DNA of 52,345 nucleotides from an uncultured Geobacter sp. (GTDB taxonomy: Bacteria; Desulfobacterota; Desulfuromonadia; Geobacterales; CAIOGM01), in assembly GCA_903902855.1 (NCBI GenBank), contig CAIUWK010000045.1:1-52345 (forward strand). The letters run 5' to 3'. Shown in pieces: positions 43,538 through 52,253 of this stretch; positions within the stretch are counted from its first letter, which is position 1, and each line of letters begins with the position of its first letter. A model generated the notes under the pieces. The model saw only the letters and a program-made list of their open reading frames with translations. It did no database searches and was not told where the DNA came from. Made by a program: the position numbers and the translations under genes.

Positions 43538-44290
43538 ATGATCAGAAAAATTGTCCAGATCGATGAAGAAAAATGTAACGGCTGCGGACTCTGCGTCCCC
43601 TCCTGCGCCGAAGGGGCCATCACCATCGTCAACGGCAAGGCAAGACTCGCCGCCGACAACCTCTGCGACGGTCTGGGCGCCTGCTTGGGGGACTGCCCCC
43701 TGGACGCCATCACCGTCATCGAGCGTGATTCCGAGGAGTTCGATGAGACGGCCGTGGAGGAGCACCTGAAGAAGATCGGACGGGAAGCCCCCCCTTCTCA
43801 CCACGCAGCTCCCGCAATCGCCCCTCCCCCTCCGGTTCACGGCGGCTGCCCCGGCTCCCGGGTCATGAGCTTTGCCGCTCTCGCGGCGGCCTCCTCCGCC
43901 TCACCGGCAGGTACCGAACCCCGCCCCAGTCACCTCCGCCAGTGGCCGGTGCAGCTTAACCTGGTTCCCACCACGGCGCCGTATTTTCAGGATGCCGACC
44001 TCCTCATCGCCGCCGACTGCGTCTCCTTTGCCTATGCCGATTTCCACAGGGATTTTCTGGCGGGGAAGGCCCTGGTGATCGGCTGCCCCAAGCTGGATGA
44101 CAACCGGTTCTACCAGGAAAAGCTCACCGAACTGCTCCGTCTCTCCAGGGTGAAGAGCGTGACCGTCCTCCGGATGGAGGTCCCCTGCTGCGGCGGGATC
44201 GTCACCGCCGCCAGGGAGGCGCTGGCCGCTTCGGGAAAAGAGCTCCCCTTCACGGAAGTGATCATCGGGATCGACGGCACGGTGAAATAG
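43538..44290 (+). CDS. ferredoxin-domain protein with C-terminal extension
   Basis: Encodes 250 residues. The N-terminal 60 residues carry CNGCGLCVPSC, a full [4Fe-4S] motif, and CDGLGACLGDCP, in which one ligand position is leucine; this second form is normal for the family. A Pro/Ala-rich linker follows, then a domain with VIGCPKLDDNRFY and VPCCGGIV whose role I cannot name. AAGGAG precedes the ATG. It probably passes electrons in the cytoplasm. Confidence 0.8.
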   Translation: MIRKIVQIDEEKCNGCGLCVPSCAEGAITIVNGKARLAADNLCDGLGACLGDCPLDAITVIERDSEEFDETAVEEHLKKIGREAPPSHHAAPAIAPPPPVHGGCPGSRVMSFAALAAASSASPAGTEPRPSHLRQWPVQLNLVPTTAPYFQDADLLIAADCVSFAYADFHRDFLAGKALVIGCPKLDDNRFYQEKLTELLRLSRVKSVTVLRMEVPCCGGIVTAAREALAASGKELPFTEVIIGIDGTVK

Positions 44291-44292
44291 GC

Positions 44293-44352
44293 TGTTCTAC
44301 CGTTGCTGTTCTACGTTCTAGGTTTTAAACGTAGAACATAGAACGTAGAACG
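44293..44352. repeat. word hairpin after the ferredoxin gene (GTTCTAC)
   Basis: Arm 1 repeats GTTCTAC/GTTCTAG; arm 2 repeats CGTAGAACATAGAACGTAGA. AATTTTT follows, so it may also serve as a terminator. Confidence 0.7.
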
Positions 44353-44400
44353 AATTTTTCCGGCCACGGAATAATTCCTAACAAGACTATTTTTATCCTG

Positions 44401-44429
44401 TTGACATTTATCTCATGCGATGGTAGATA
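44401..44429 (+). promoter_or_regulatory. possible sigma-70 promoter of the peroxiredoxin gene
   Basis: TTGACA (44401-44406), 17 bases, TAGATA (44424-44429). The -35 is perfect and the -10 weak, about 50 bases before the start codon. Confidence 0.5.
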
Positions 44430-44480
44430 TATTCGCACTTGCTTTTCCAATTCAAGCGCATTCTAAGGAGAGAAATTCCC

Positions 44481-45077
44481 ATGTGCATGTCTACCCTCGT
44501 GACCAAGGAAGCCCCCGATTTTACCGCCCAGGCCGTCATTGCCGACAACTCTTTTGCAGAACTGAAGCTTTCCAGCTACCGCGGCAAATATGTGGTCCTG
44601 TTCTTCTACCCCCTTGATTTCACCTTCGTCTGTCCGTCGGAGATCATCGCCTTCAACAAGCGTCTGGCCGACTTCAAAGCCAAGAACTGTGAAGTCATCG
44701 GCGTATCCGTCGATTCCAAGTTTACCCATCTGGCCTGGAAGAAAACTCCGGTGGAAGATGGCGGTATCGGCGCAATCCAGTACCCGCTGGTGGAGGACCT
44801 TACCAAGAGCATCGCCCGCTCCTACGGCATCCTCTTCAACGACGCCGTGGCTCTGCGCGGTCTCTTCCTCATCGACCCCAAAGGGACGGTACGTCACTCC
44901 GTGATCAACGATCTTCCCCTGGGGCGCAACGTTGAAGAGGCGCTCCGGATGGTTGACGCACTTCAGTTTGCCGATACCCACGGTGAAGTCTGCCCTGCAA
45001 ACTGGAAACAAGGCGAAGATGCCATGAAGCCCAATGCCGAAGGGGTCGCTGCCTATCTGACCAAACACGGCAAGTAA
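44481..45077 (+). CDS. typical 2-Cys peroxiredoxin
   Basis: A 198-residue thiol peroxidase that reduces hydrogen peroxide and organic peroxides. The peroxidatic cysteine is C51 in FTFVCPSE and the resolving cysteine is in GEVCPANW near residue 170. The family length and the C-terminal helix (GEDAMKPNAEGVAAYL) are complete. The start at 44481 follows AAGGAGAG. No peroxiredoxin reductase gene is adjacent. Confidence 0.93.
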   Translation: MCMSTLVTKEAPDFTAQAVIADNSFAELKLSSYRGKYVVLFFYPLDFTFVCPSEIIAFNKRLADFKAKNCEVIGVSVDSKFTHLAWKKTPVEDGGIGAIQYPLVEDLTKSIARSYGILFNDAVALRGLFLIDPKGTVRHSVINDLPLGRNVEEALRMVDALQFADTHGEVCPANWKQGEDAMKPNAEGVAAYLTKHGK

Positions 45078-45093
45078 CAAGTTACCGACAGGT

Positions 45094-45139
45094 GAACGAA
45101 AGAAAGCGCAGAGTTACCTCTCTGCGCTTTCTTTCGTTC
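45094..45139 (+). terminator. perfect hairpin after the peroxiredoxin gene
   Basis: A 19-bp perfect inverted repeat (45094-45112 and 45121-45139) around an 8-base loop. The CTTTCTTT at its end gives a T-rich 3' side. A terminator, possibly bidirectional. Confidence 0.75.
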
Positions 45140-45281
45140 CAAAGAGCCCGCTTCACCGCTGCGGCTTGCCAGATGACGGCAAGTATGGTACAAGCATTCT
45201 GGTTTTGTATGTCCGGCAGCAAACGGACATGCACAGTGCAGCCGGGGTGAACTGATCCGGTGAGACGGAAAGGAAGAAAAC

Positions 45282-45671
45282 ATGTCCCGGAAATGTCAAA
45301 AATGTGGTTCTTTTCTGCTCATGGGGCTCTTTGTCCTGCTCCTGACCATTAGTACGGCTGGAGCCGACTCGTACCGGACCGTGGATGACGCCTCCGCCGA
45401 GGAGGTTGTCGCCGGCATGTCCGCAAAGGCATCCCGGGGACTGGTCAATGTGGCCACCGGCTGGCTGGAGTTTCCACGGCAGATTTATGCCACCTATCAG
45501 AATCATGGCCCGGTACAGGGATGCCTTGTGGGGCCGGTCATGGGAGTGGGAATGATGGTGACTCGCACCTTCTCCGGGGCGCTGGAGTTGTTCACCTTCT
45601 ACCTCGCCTATCCCGGCTTTTACGACCCATACCTGGAACCCCGCTACGTCTGGGACGATATCGAGCAGTAA
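45282..45671 (+). CDS. secreted protein of the TIGR04073 type
   Basis: Encodes 129 residues. A signal peptide (about 1-28) is followed by a domain with KASRGLVNVATGWLEFPRQIY, GPVQGCLVGPVMGVGMMVTRT, and FTFYLAYPGFYDPY. That pattern fits the small exosortase-associated family TIGR04073. GGAAG precedes the ATG at 45282. No exosortase, PEP-CTERM substrate or polysaccharide gene is in the window, so its role here is unclear. Confidence 0.7.
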   Translation: MSRKCQKCGSFLLMGLFVLLLTISTAGADSYRTVDDASAEEVVAGMSAKASRGLVNVATGWLEFPRQIYATYQNHGPVQGCLVGPVMGVGMMVTRTFSGALELFTFYLAYPGFYDPYLEPRYVWDDIEQ

Positions 45672-45750
45672 CCCGACCCCCTCTCCCTGTCTCCCCGGTC
45701 GTACCCTTCGGTTCGTGCCGGCTACAGATAGTACCGGCGGCCGACGACAG

Positions 45751-45778
45751 AAACCGCGCCCTCTCAGGTGCGGTTTTT
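45751..45778 (+). terminator. intrinsic terminator after the TIGR04073 gene
   Basis: AAACCGCGCC pairs with GGTGCGGTTT (one G-T pair) with a 6-base loop and TTT after it. It lies 20 bases before the next gene, so that gene needs its own promoter or readthrough. Confidence 0.75.
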
Positions 45779-45798
45779 GTATTACGGAGGAAGACGTT

Positions 45799-48318
45799 AT
45801 GACGAACCACCTTCTGGCGGTGGAAAAACCTGCCCGTTACACCGGCGGAGAAACCGGAGCCCTTACCGAGGTCAGGGGGGAAGTCGGCTTTGCCCTGGCG
45901 TTTCCCGATGTCTATGAGGTGGGAATGAGCCACCTGGGACTCCAGGTCCTCTATGGCGTGCTCAAACAGCACGACTGGCTGACGCCGGAACGGGTTTACG
46001 CCCCCTGGCCGGACCGGGAGGCGCAGCTCCGTCAGGATCACCTCCCTCTCACCACCCTGGAGAGCGGCCGTCCCCTGTCGGAACTGGATATCGTCGGCTT
46101 CACCCTCCAGTACGAGCTTTCCTATACCAACATCCTCACCATGCTGGAACTGGGGGGAATTCCCCTGCGCGCCGCGGAGCGGGCCGACTCTTTCCCCCTG
46201 GTCATCGGCGGCGGCCCCTGCGCCTATAACCCCGAACCTCTGGCGGATTTCTTCGACGCCTTCCTCCTGGGAGACGGCGAGGAGGCGATCATGGAGATCG
46301 CCACGGTGGTCCGGGAGGCGAAGAAGGAGTCAATCACCAAAGGGGAGCTGCTGAAGAGGCTGGCAGCCATCCAGGGGGTCTACATCCCCTCCTTCTTTGA
46401 TATCCGGTATGACGATGAGAAACGGGTGGCCCGGATCACCCCACTGTTCCCCGAGTATCAACGGGTGAAGCGCCGTTTCGTGACCGACCTGGCAGCGGTC
46501 CCCTATCCCGTGACGCCGGTGGTGCCGCTCATGAAGACGATTCACGACCGGGTCAGTATGGAGATCGCCCGGGGATGCACCAGGGGGTGCCGCTTCTGTC
46601 AGGCCGGTTACATCTACCGGCCGGTGCGGGAGCGGAGCCCGGAACAGCTCCTGGAGCTCATCGAGCAGACCCTGCGTAACACCGGCTACGAGGAGATATC
46701 GCTTCTCTCCCTCTCCACCGGGGATTATGGCTGCATCCTGCCGCTCCTCACCGAGCTGATGCGCCGCTATGCCGAGGAACGGGTGGCCGTCTCCTTCCCC
46801 TCCCTCCGGGTGGGAAGCCTCTCCCAGGAGATGGTGGAAGAGATCCGAAAGGTGAGAAAGACCGGTTTCACTCTGGCTCCCGAGGCGGGGAGCGAGCGGA
46901 TGCGCCGGGTCATCAACAAGGGGATCACCGAAGAGGAGTTGCTGAAGAGCGCCGGAGAGATTTACGGCGCCGGGTGGCGGCTCATCAAACTCTATTTCAT
47001 GATCGGGCTTCCCGGCGAGACCATGGCGGATATCACCGCCCTCGCCGAACTCTCCCGCAAGGTGAAGGTGGAAGGGAAACGAAGCGGCAACGGTGGGGAG
47101 GTCAACGTCTCCGTGGGAACCTTTGTCCCCAAGGCGCATACCCCGTTCCAGTGGGAACCGCAGATCGGGACGCCGGAGATCAAGGAAAAACAGTGGTACC
47201 TGCGGGACGACCTGAAACGAAAAAAGCTCCACTTCAAATGGCAGGACGCACGCCTCACCTTTCTGGAGGGGGTCTTTGCCCGGGGGGATCGCCGTCTCGG
47301 TGAAGTGCTCATGAAAGCTCAGGAGTTAGGATGCCGTTTCGACGGCTGGGGCGAACGACTGGCCTGGCAGAGTTGGGAGGAGGCGTTCCAGACCACGGGG
47401 GTCGATCCTCTTTTCTATCACCGCCGGCGCGATCTGGATGAGGTTCTCCCCTGGGACCACCTGGAGTGCGGCGTCACCCGTGACTATCTCCTGCAAGAGC
47501 GGGAACGGGCTTTTGCCGAAAGCGCCACAGAGGATTGTCGCCACGGCGTCTGCACGGGGTGCGGGGTCTGCGATTTCGACACGCTCCGGATGAAGCTGGT
47601 GGATACCACCCGATTGCAGCATGACCTGGCACCCATTCTCCCTATGGAGAAACCCGTTGGGGAGATCGGCGACGAAGCCGTGGAACGGGTCCGACTCCGC
47701 TTCAGCAAGACCGGGGCCATGCGGTTTCTCAGTCATCTGGAGCTTCTCAACATCTTCATCCGGGCGGCGCGTCGGGCCGGATTGCCGCTGCGTCACTCCC
47801 AGGGATTTCATCCCCATCCCAAGTTTTCCTTTGCCTCGGCACTCTCCGTGGGGGTGGAATCGCTGGCCGAATATGCAGACCTGGAACTCTCCCCCCCCTG
47901 TGGCGCAGAGCGAGTGCTGGAGCGGTTCAACGCCGCGCTCCCCCAAGGGATAAATATTCTCAAAGCCCGCACGATACCATGGAAAAGTCCGTCGCTCTCT
48001 GTTATCATTAGCGGCTCACGGTATCGGATGGAGCTTCCTCCCGGCCTCCGGATTGACCTCCCCGGAGTGGTGGAGCAGTTTTTGGCTCGTGATACCTTTC
48101 TCTATACCCGGGATGCCAAAGGGAAGAATCTCACCATCGACCTGCGGCAGGAACTGCTGCAACTGACGGTGGATGAAGGTGCGCTGTTGCTGGTCACCAG
48201 GCGGGGGAAACCCCGGGAGTATCTGGAGGCGATCACCGGCCTTGACCAGGAGAGCCTCCGTGAAGCCCGCACCATGAAGCTTGACGTCATCTTCGAGGAC
48301 GAGGGCGAAACATTTTAG
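45799..48318 (+). CDS. TIGR03960/TIGR03936 fused radical SAM protein
   Basis: An 839-residue protein. Residues 1-600 are a B12-binding-like plus radical SAM protein of the TIGR03960 type (GFALAFPDVYEVGMSHLGL, GGGPCAYNPEP, SAM motif CTRGCRFCQAGYI). The rest, from about 620, is the TIGR03936 domain (RLRFSKTGAMRFLSHLELL, RHSQGFHPHPKFSFASALSVG), often a separate gene. A CRHGVCTGCGVC Cys segment lies between. The pair is typically located before RNase G, as here, 36 bases ahead. Its substrate is not known. GGAGG precedes the ATG. Confidence 0.85.
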   Translation: MTNHLLAVEKPARYTGGETGALTEVRGEVGFALAFPDVYEVGMSHLGLQVLYGVLKQHDWLTPERVYAPWPDREAQLRQDHLPLTTLESGRPLSELDIVGFTLQYELSYTNILTMLELGGIPLRAAERADSFPLVIGGGPCAYNPEPLADFFDAFLLGDGEEAIMEIATVVREAKKESITKGELLKRLAAIQGVYIPSFFDIRYDDEKRVARITPLFPEYQRVKRRFVTDLAAVPYPVTPVVPLMKTIHDRVSMEIARGCTRGCRFCQAGYIYRPVRERSPEQLLELIEQTLRNTGYEEISLLSLSTGDYGCILPLLTELMRRYAEERVAVSFPSLRVGSLSQEMVEEIRKVRKTGFTLAPEAGSERMRRVINKGITEEELLKSAGEIYGAGWRLIKLYFMIGLPGETMADITALAELSRKVKVEGKRSGNGGEVNVSVGTFVPKAHTPFQWEPQIGTPEIKEKQWYLRDDLKRKKLHFKWQDARLTFLEGVFARGDRRLGEVLMKAQELGCRFDGWGERLAWQSWEEAFQTTGVDPLFYHRRRDLDEVLPWDHLECGVTRDYLLQERERAFAESATEDCRHGVCTGCGVCDFDTLRMKLVDTTRLQHDLAPILPMEKPVGEIGDEAVERVRLRFSKTGAMRFLSHLELLNIFIRAARRAGLPLRHSQGFHPHPKFSFASALSVGVESLAEYADLELSPPCGAERVLERFNAALPQGINILKARTIPWKSPSLSVIISGSRYRMELPPGLRIDLPGVVEQFLARDTFLYTRDAKGKNLTIDLRQELLQLTVDEGALLLVTRRGKPREYLEAITGLDQESLREARTMKLDVIFEDEGETF

Positions 48319-48354
48319 AAGTTACTTGAATTCATATATACGAGGTTGTCCGTC

Positions 48355-49848
48355 ATGGGAAGTGAGCTGGTTATCAACACCACCTCCCACGAGACCCGCA
48401 TCGCGCTCATAGAGAACGGCACCATCGCCGAACTCTACATCGAGCGGAGCAAGATCAAGGGGATCGTGGGAAACATCTACAAAGGACGGGTCATCCGGGT
48501 ATTGCCGGGGATGCAGGCTGCCTTTGTGGACATCGGCATGGAAAAGGCTGCGTTTTTGTATGTGGCCGACGTCTTCGATGCCATCGAGGAGTACGAGACC
48601 TTCCTGGATGCCGGGGAGAAGAAGGAGGAGCCGGCTGAAGGGCGGGAGTATCATCCGGTGATGCACCCCATCGAGGATCTGCTCCAGGAGGGGCAGGAGC
48701 TGCTGGTCCAGGTCTCCAAGGAGCCCATCGGCACCAAGGGGGCTCGGATCACCTCCCACATCTCCCTCCCCGGGCGGCATCTGGTCTACATGCCCACCGT
48801 GGACCATGTGGGGATTTCCCGCCGCATCGAGGACGAGGTGGAGCGGGAGAGGTTGAAGGAGATCGTGGAGCGGATCAAGTCGGCCGGAAGCGGTTTCATC
48901 GTCCGGACCGTCTCCGAAGGGAAGAGCGAGGAGGACCTGGCCTCGGACCTCCGCTATCTGACCAAGCTCTGGAGCGAGATCATGGGGCGCAAGGAGGGGG
49001 CCGGGGTTCCGTCACTGGTTCACTCGGACCTGGATGTGACCCAGAAGGTGGTTCGCGACATCCTCACCGACCAGGTGGACCGGATCATGGTGGACGCCAA
49101 GCCGGAGCACGACAAGATCGTCCAGTTTATCACCACCTTCATGCCCAAGATGAAGTACAGCATCGAACTCTATGAAGAAGATGAACCGATCTTCGACCAT
49201 TACGGCCTGGAGGTGGATATCAGCCGGGCGCTGGGACGCAAGGTCTGGCTCAAGAGCGGCGGCTATATCATCGTGGAGCAGACCGAGGCCCTCACCGCCA
49301 TCGACGTGAATACCGGCCGGTTCGTGGGGAAACACAACCTGGAAGACACCATCCTCAAGACCAATCTGGAGGCGGTGAAGGAGATCGCCTACCAGTTGCG
49401 CCTGCGGAATATCGGCGGAATCATCATCATCGATTTCATCGACATGGAGAAGGAGGTCAACCGGGAGAAGGTCTTCACGGCGCTGGAAGAGGCGCTGAAG
49501 GCTGACAAGTCCAAGACCAACATCCTGAAGATCTCGGAACTGGGTCTGGTGGAGATGACCAGGAAAAGGGTCCGGGAGAGCCTGGGGCGGCTTCTCTGCG
49601 AGCCGTGCCCTTACTGCGAGGGGCGGGGGTATGTCAAATCAAAGCTGACCATCTGCCACGAGCTGTTCCGGGAACTGCGGCGGGAGATGCTGGATATCCG
49701 CGGCTCCAAACTGATGCTGACGGTTCATCCCCAGGTGGCAGATCTCCTCTATGACGAGGAACGCAAGGGGCTGGAAGAACTGGAAAAGCGGTTCAAGAAG
49801 AGCATCACCATCCGCGCCAAGCCAGGTTTTCATCAGGAGCAGTTCTAG
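48355..49848 (+). CDS. rng: ribonuclease G/E family protein
   Basis: A 497-residue endoribonuclease of the RNase E/G family, which processes rRNA and starts mRNA decay. The S1 domain begins near GNIYKGRVIRVLPGMQAAFVDIG, the catalytic aspartates are in AIDVNTG and IIDFIDM, and the zinc-link region is CEPCPYCEGRGYV. The short length and lack of the RNase E scaffold tail fit RNase G. ACGAGG lies 9 bases before the ATG at 48355; a TTG at 48346 is less likely. Confidence 0.92.
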   Translation: MGSELVINTTSHETRIALIENGTIAELYIERSKIKGIVGNIYKGRVIRVLPGMQAAFVDIGMEKAAFLYVADVFDAIEEYETFLDAGEKKEEPAEGREYHPVMHPIEDLLQEGQELLVQVSKEPIGTKGARITSHISLPGRHLVYMPTVDHVGISRRIEDEVERERLKEIVERIKSAGSGFIVRTVSEGKSEEDLASDLRYLTKLWSEIMGRKEGAGVPSLVHSDLDVTQKVVRDILTDQVDRIMVDAKPEHDKIVQFITTFMPKMKYSIELYEEDEPIFDHYGLEVDISRALGRKVWLKSGGYIIVEQTEALTAIDVNTGRFVGKHNLEDTILKTNLEAVKEIAYQLRLRNIGGIIIIDFIDMEKEVNREKVFTALEEALKADKSKTNILKISELGLVEMTRKRVRESLGRLLCEPCPYCEGRGYVKSKLTICHELFRELRREMLDIRGSKLMLTVHPQVADLLYDEERKGLEELEKRFKKSITIRAKPGFHQEQF

Positions 49849-49982
49849 ATCACCGTGAGCTGAGAGATCTCTACCCGATATGAGGTATCCGTAGGAGCTT
49901 TTGGGGCACATTCAGCCACGACTCCAGGTCGTTATCCGGATATTTCGCAACAAAATCAACGTATCTTTAAAAAAATAACTTT

Positions 49983-49998
49983 TGGCACGGATACTGCT
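49983..49998 (+). promoter_or_regulatory. sigma-54 promoter of the small Lys/Ala-rich gene
   Basis: TTGGCACG-N4-CTGCT with 10 bases between GG (49984) and GC (49996), about 43 bases before the ATG. The same form as the nif promoters, but without an attenuator. Confidence 0.7.
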
Positions 49999-50040
49999 AT
50001 AAAGAAAACAGCAATTCAAACACACTCCAGGAGAATTAAA

Positions 50041-50262
50041 ATGAAAAAAGTTCTGTCCTCAATCGTAGCCGCCCTTGTTGCTCTTTCTTTCGCTGGTATC
50101 GTATGCGCCGCTGAGCCCGTTGTTGCTCCTGCTGCTCCTGCTGCTGCCGACGTGAAAAAAGAAGAAAAAGCAGCCAAGCCTGCCAAGAAAAAAGCCAAAA
50201 AAGCCAAGAAAGCCAAAAAAGAAGCAGTTCCTGCTGACGCTGCTGCTCCGGCTGCCAAGTAA
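50041..50262 (+). CDS. small secreted Lys/Ala-rich protein
   Basis: Encodes 73 residues. A signal peptide MKKVLSSIVAALVALSFAGIVCA is followed by an Ala/Pro/Val stretch and a block of lysine-rich AKKA repeats. The mature part is highly basic and low in complexity, like a small histone-like or envelope-bound peptide. CAGGAG precedes the ATG. A sigma-54 promoter and an intrinsic terminator make it a complete single-gene unit. Function is unknown. Confidence 0.75.
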   Translation: MKKVLSSIVAALVALSFAGIVCAAEPVVAPAAPAAADVKKEEKAAKPAKKKAKKAKKAKKEAVPADAAAPAAK

Positions 50263-50283
50263 TTCAGGCTTTCCCGTTTAACG

Positions 50284-50316
50284 AAAAGCCGTATCCGAAA
50301 GGGTGCGGCTTTTTTA
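50284..50316 (+). terminator. intrinsic terminator of the small Lys/Ala-rich gene
   Basis: AAAAGCCGTATCC pairs with GGGTGCGGCTTTT (two G-T pairs) around a GAAA loop, with T's following. Confidence 0.9.
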
Positions 50317-50418
50317 TTGCAACAAAGGGCTATACAGAAGGGCATTGGTTGTGCTAAATTTTCGTTTCGATTTGCAGCGCCAGATGGGGGTGCGAGACGG
50401 AGCGACAGACAGGAATAC

Positions 50419-50504
50419 GGAAGAGTGGCCGAGAGGTCGATGGCGGCGGTCTTGAAAACCGTTGAACGAAAGTTCCGTGGGTTCGAATCCTACCTCTTCC
50501 GCCA
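50419..50504 (+). tRNA. tRNA-Ser (anticodon TGA)
   Basis: A complete class II tRNA of 86 bases. Acceptor GGAAGAG pairs with CTCTTCC, and CCA is encoded. The anticodon loop CTTGAAA gives TGA. A long variable arm and the TTCGAATCC T-loop are present. Its 3' half is the probable integration site of the element whose integrase lies downstream. Confidence 0.97.
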
Positions 50505-50536
50505 ACATGTAGTATCATGAAGTCCGGCAACATCCG

Positions 50537-50565
50537 AAAGCCCTTGAGAAATCAAGGGCTTTTTG
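50537..50565 (+). terminator. terminator of tRNA-Ser
   Basis: AAAGCCCTTGA pairs with TCAAGGGCTTT across a 4-base loop, followed by TTG. Confidence 0.85.
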
Positions 50566-50595
50566 TTATTCTGTGTCCTAGGTAGTCCGGCGTAG

Positions 50596-50669
50596 TACCC
50601 CCAAATCCGGAATGTTTGGGGGTATATCTGGGGGTAGATTGAAATACCCCCAAAGTGGATACCCCCAAA
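50596..50669. repeat. iterons upstream of the integrase gene
   Basis: TACCCCCAAA occurs at 50596, 50645 and 50660, with an inverted copy TTTGGGGGTA at 50615 and a partial inverted copy at 50630. The last copy touches the ribosome-binding site of the integrase. The core TACCCCCA also appears within the integrase gene (near 51039 and 51117). Confidence 0.7.
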
Positions 50670-50683
50670 AAGGAGCAGACACC

Positions 50684-51931
50684 ATGCCGAAGATGATTAT
50701 CACCCTTTCCGACAAGGCAGTAAGCAACGCCAAACCGAAAGAAGCGGATTACAAACTTTCAGACGGCGGGGGGTTGTATCTCTTCGTCACCACCACCGGC
50801 GGGAAGCTCTGGCGGCTCAAGCATCGCTTTGCCGGAAAAGAAAAACTCCTTAGTTTTGGCGCATATCCGGCGGTTTCCCTTGCCGAGGCACGGAGCAAAA
50901 GGGATGAATCAAAGCGGTTGATTGCCCAGGGTATCGACCCCGGCGCGGCAAAGAGGGAAGAAAAGCAGATCGAAATGGCCGAGGAGATCAAGGCGGCGCT
51001 TACCTTCAAAGCTGTTGCCCTTGAATGGTACGAAAAAAATACCCCCATATGGGGAACCCGGCACATAGAAGACGTGCTTAACAAGCTGAATAAAGACGTT
51101 TTTCCCGTTTTTGGAGATACCCCCATAATTGACATTAAGCCCTCTCATGTGCTGGCTTGCGTCAGGGCCATTGAAAAGCGGGGAGCGGTTGAGACGGCGC
51201 ACCGAACCCGCCAAATCATTGAACAAATTTGCGGTTATGCTCTGGCGAACGAATACGCGGAGATCAACGCGGCGGCGCTCACCAAGGGGGCGCTTGGAAA
51301 AGTCCCCAAATCTACCCCCCACCCGGCTATCACCGACCCGAAAGAGCTTGCACCCCTACTGCGGGCAATCGAAGGTTATACCGGCTCTTGTGTCGTGCGG
51401 TATGCGCTCATGTTCGGGGCGCTCACTGCGGTTAGACCTGGGGAACTCAGGCACGCCGAATGGACAGAGATCGACTTCGACGCCGAACAGTGGAACATTC
51501 CCGCCGAGAAAATGAAAATGGGGGAACCTCACCTTGTGCCGTTGTCCCGTCAGGCCCTCGCCATCTTGAAGGAGTTGGAACCGATAACAGGGGCAAGCCG
51601 CTACATCTTCCCCAACGGGAGGAGCTTTTCAAAACCGTTATCCGAGAATGGAACCCGTCAGGCGCTCATTGCTCTGGACTACCAGGACCGGCACAGCGGC
51701 CACGGATGGAGGGCGACGTTTCGCACGATCCTTGATGAAGTCCTGGGGGAGCGTCCCGACTTCATAGAGCATCAACTTGCACATGCCGTGAAGGACGCCA
51801 ACGGGAGAGCGTACAACCGGACCACGTTTCTTGATGACCGCAAGAAGATGATGCAGCGGTGGGCGGATTACCTGGACAGTCTGAAAGCGGTTGCCAAGGT
51901 GATACCGTTTAAGCGAGTGGTGGGAGAGTAG
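50684..51931 (+). CDS. P4-type tyrosine integrase
   Basis: A 415-residue site-specific recombinase. The N-terminal arm-binding domain (DUF4102-like: LSDKAVSNAKPKEADYKLSDGGGLYLFV, SFGAYPAVSLAEAR) is followed by a core-binding domain and the catalytic domain: arginine in TAVRPGELRHAEW, HGWRATFRT for the second His-Arg pair, and tyrosine in AYNRTTF. The third position reads HGWRAT where HDLRRT is common. GGAG precedes the ATG. It lies 180 bases after tRNA-Ser, so it very probably integrated the following DNA there. Confidence 0.92.
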   Translation: MPKMIITLSDKAVSNAKPKEADYKLSDGGGLYLFVTTTGGKLWRLKHRFAGKEKLLSFGAYPAVSLAEARSKRDESKRLIAQGIDPGAAKREEKQIEMAEEIKAALTFKAVALEWYEKNTPIWGTRHIEDVLNKLNKDVFPVFGDTPIIDIKPSHVLACVRAIEKRGAVETAHRTRQIIEQICGYALANEYAEINAAALTKGALGKVPKSTPHPAITDPKELAPLLRAIEGYTGSCVVRYALMFGALTAVRPGELRHAEWTEIDFDAEQWNIPAEKMKMGEPHLVPLSRQALAILKELEPITGASRYIFPNGRSFSKPLSENGTRQALIALDYQDRHSGHGWRATFRTILDEVLGERPDFIEHQLAHAVKDANGRAYNRTTFLDDRKKMMQRWADYLDSLKAVAKVIPFKRVVGE

Positions 51932-51960
51932 CCGAAAAAAAACCGATGAAATCAGTAGAA

Positions 51961-51994
51961 AAAAGGGCCGTTCTGAATGCAGAGCGGCTTTTTT
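51961..51994 (+). terminator. intrinsic terminator of the integrase gene
   Basis: AAAAGGGCCGTTCTG pairs with CAGAGCGGCTTTTTT (some G-T pairs) around AATG, with a T run. The AT-rich DNA that follows to about 52140 holds no gene I can support. Confidence 0.8.
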
Positions 51995-52174
51995 GCGTGC
52001 GGTATTGTCCGATAATAGATTATTTTGAATTGATTAAATTACGGTTTATGCTGGTTTTAGGACTACATAAGACGCTAATGCACGTAATGCACATAATGTC
52101 AAGGCCGATAAGGTCCATTATGGTCTTACTAAATGTTTGACTAATAACATTTCCGCTAGTAGTGTTCTGTCACC

Positions 52175-52240
52175 GACTCTCATGTGCGTCATTGCGGCCA
52201 CCTTGCGAAAGCTTGCGGAGAGTTAGGAACTACAGGTTCT
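52175..52240 (+). other. structured leader before the last gene
   Basis: GACTCTC (52175) can pair with GAGAGTT (52218), enclosing a GCGAAAGC mini-hairpin. A second hairpin GGAAC/GTTCT (52226-52240) follows. I could not match it to a known riboswitch. Confidence 0.4.
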
Positions 52241-52253
52241 AAAAGGGGAAAAA

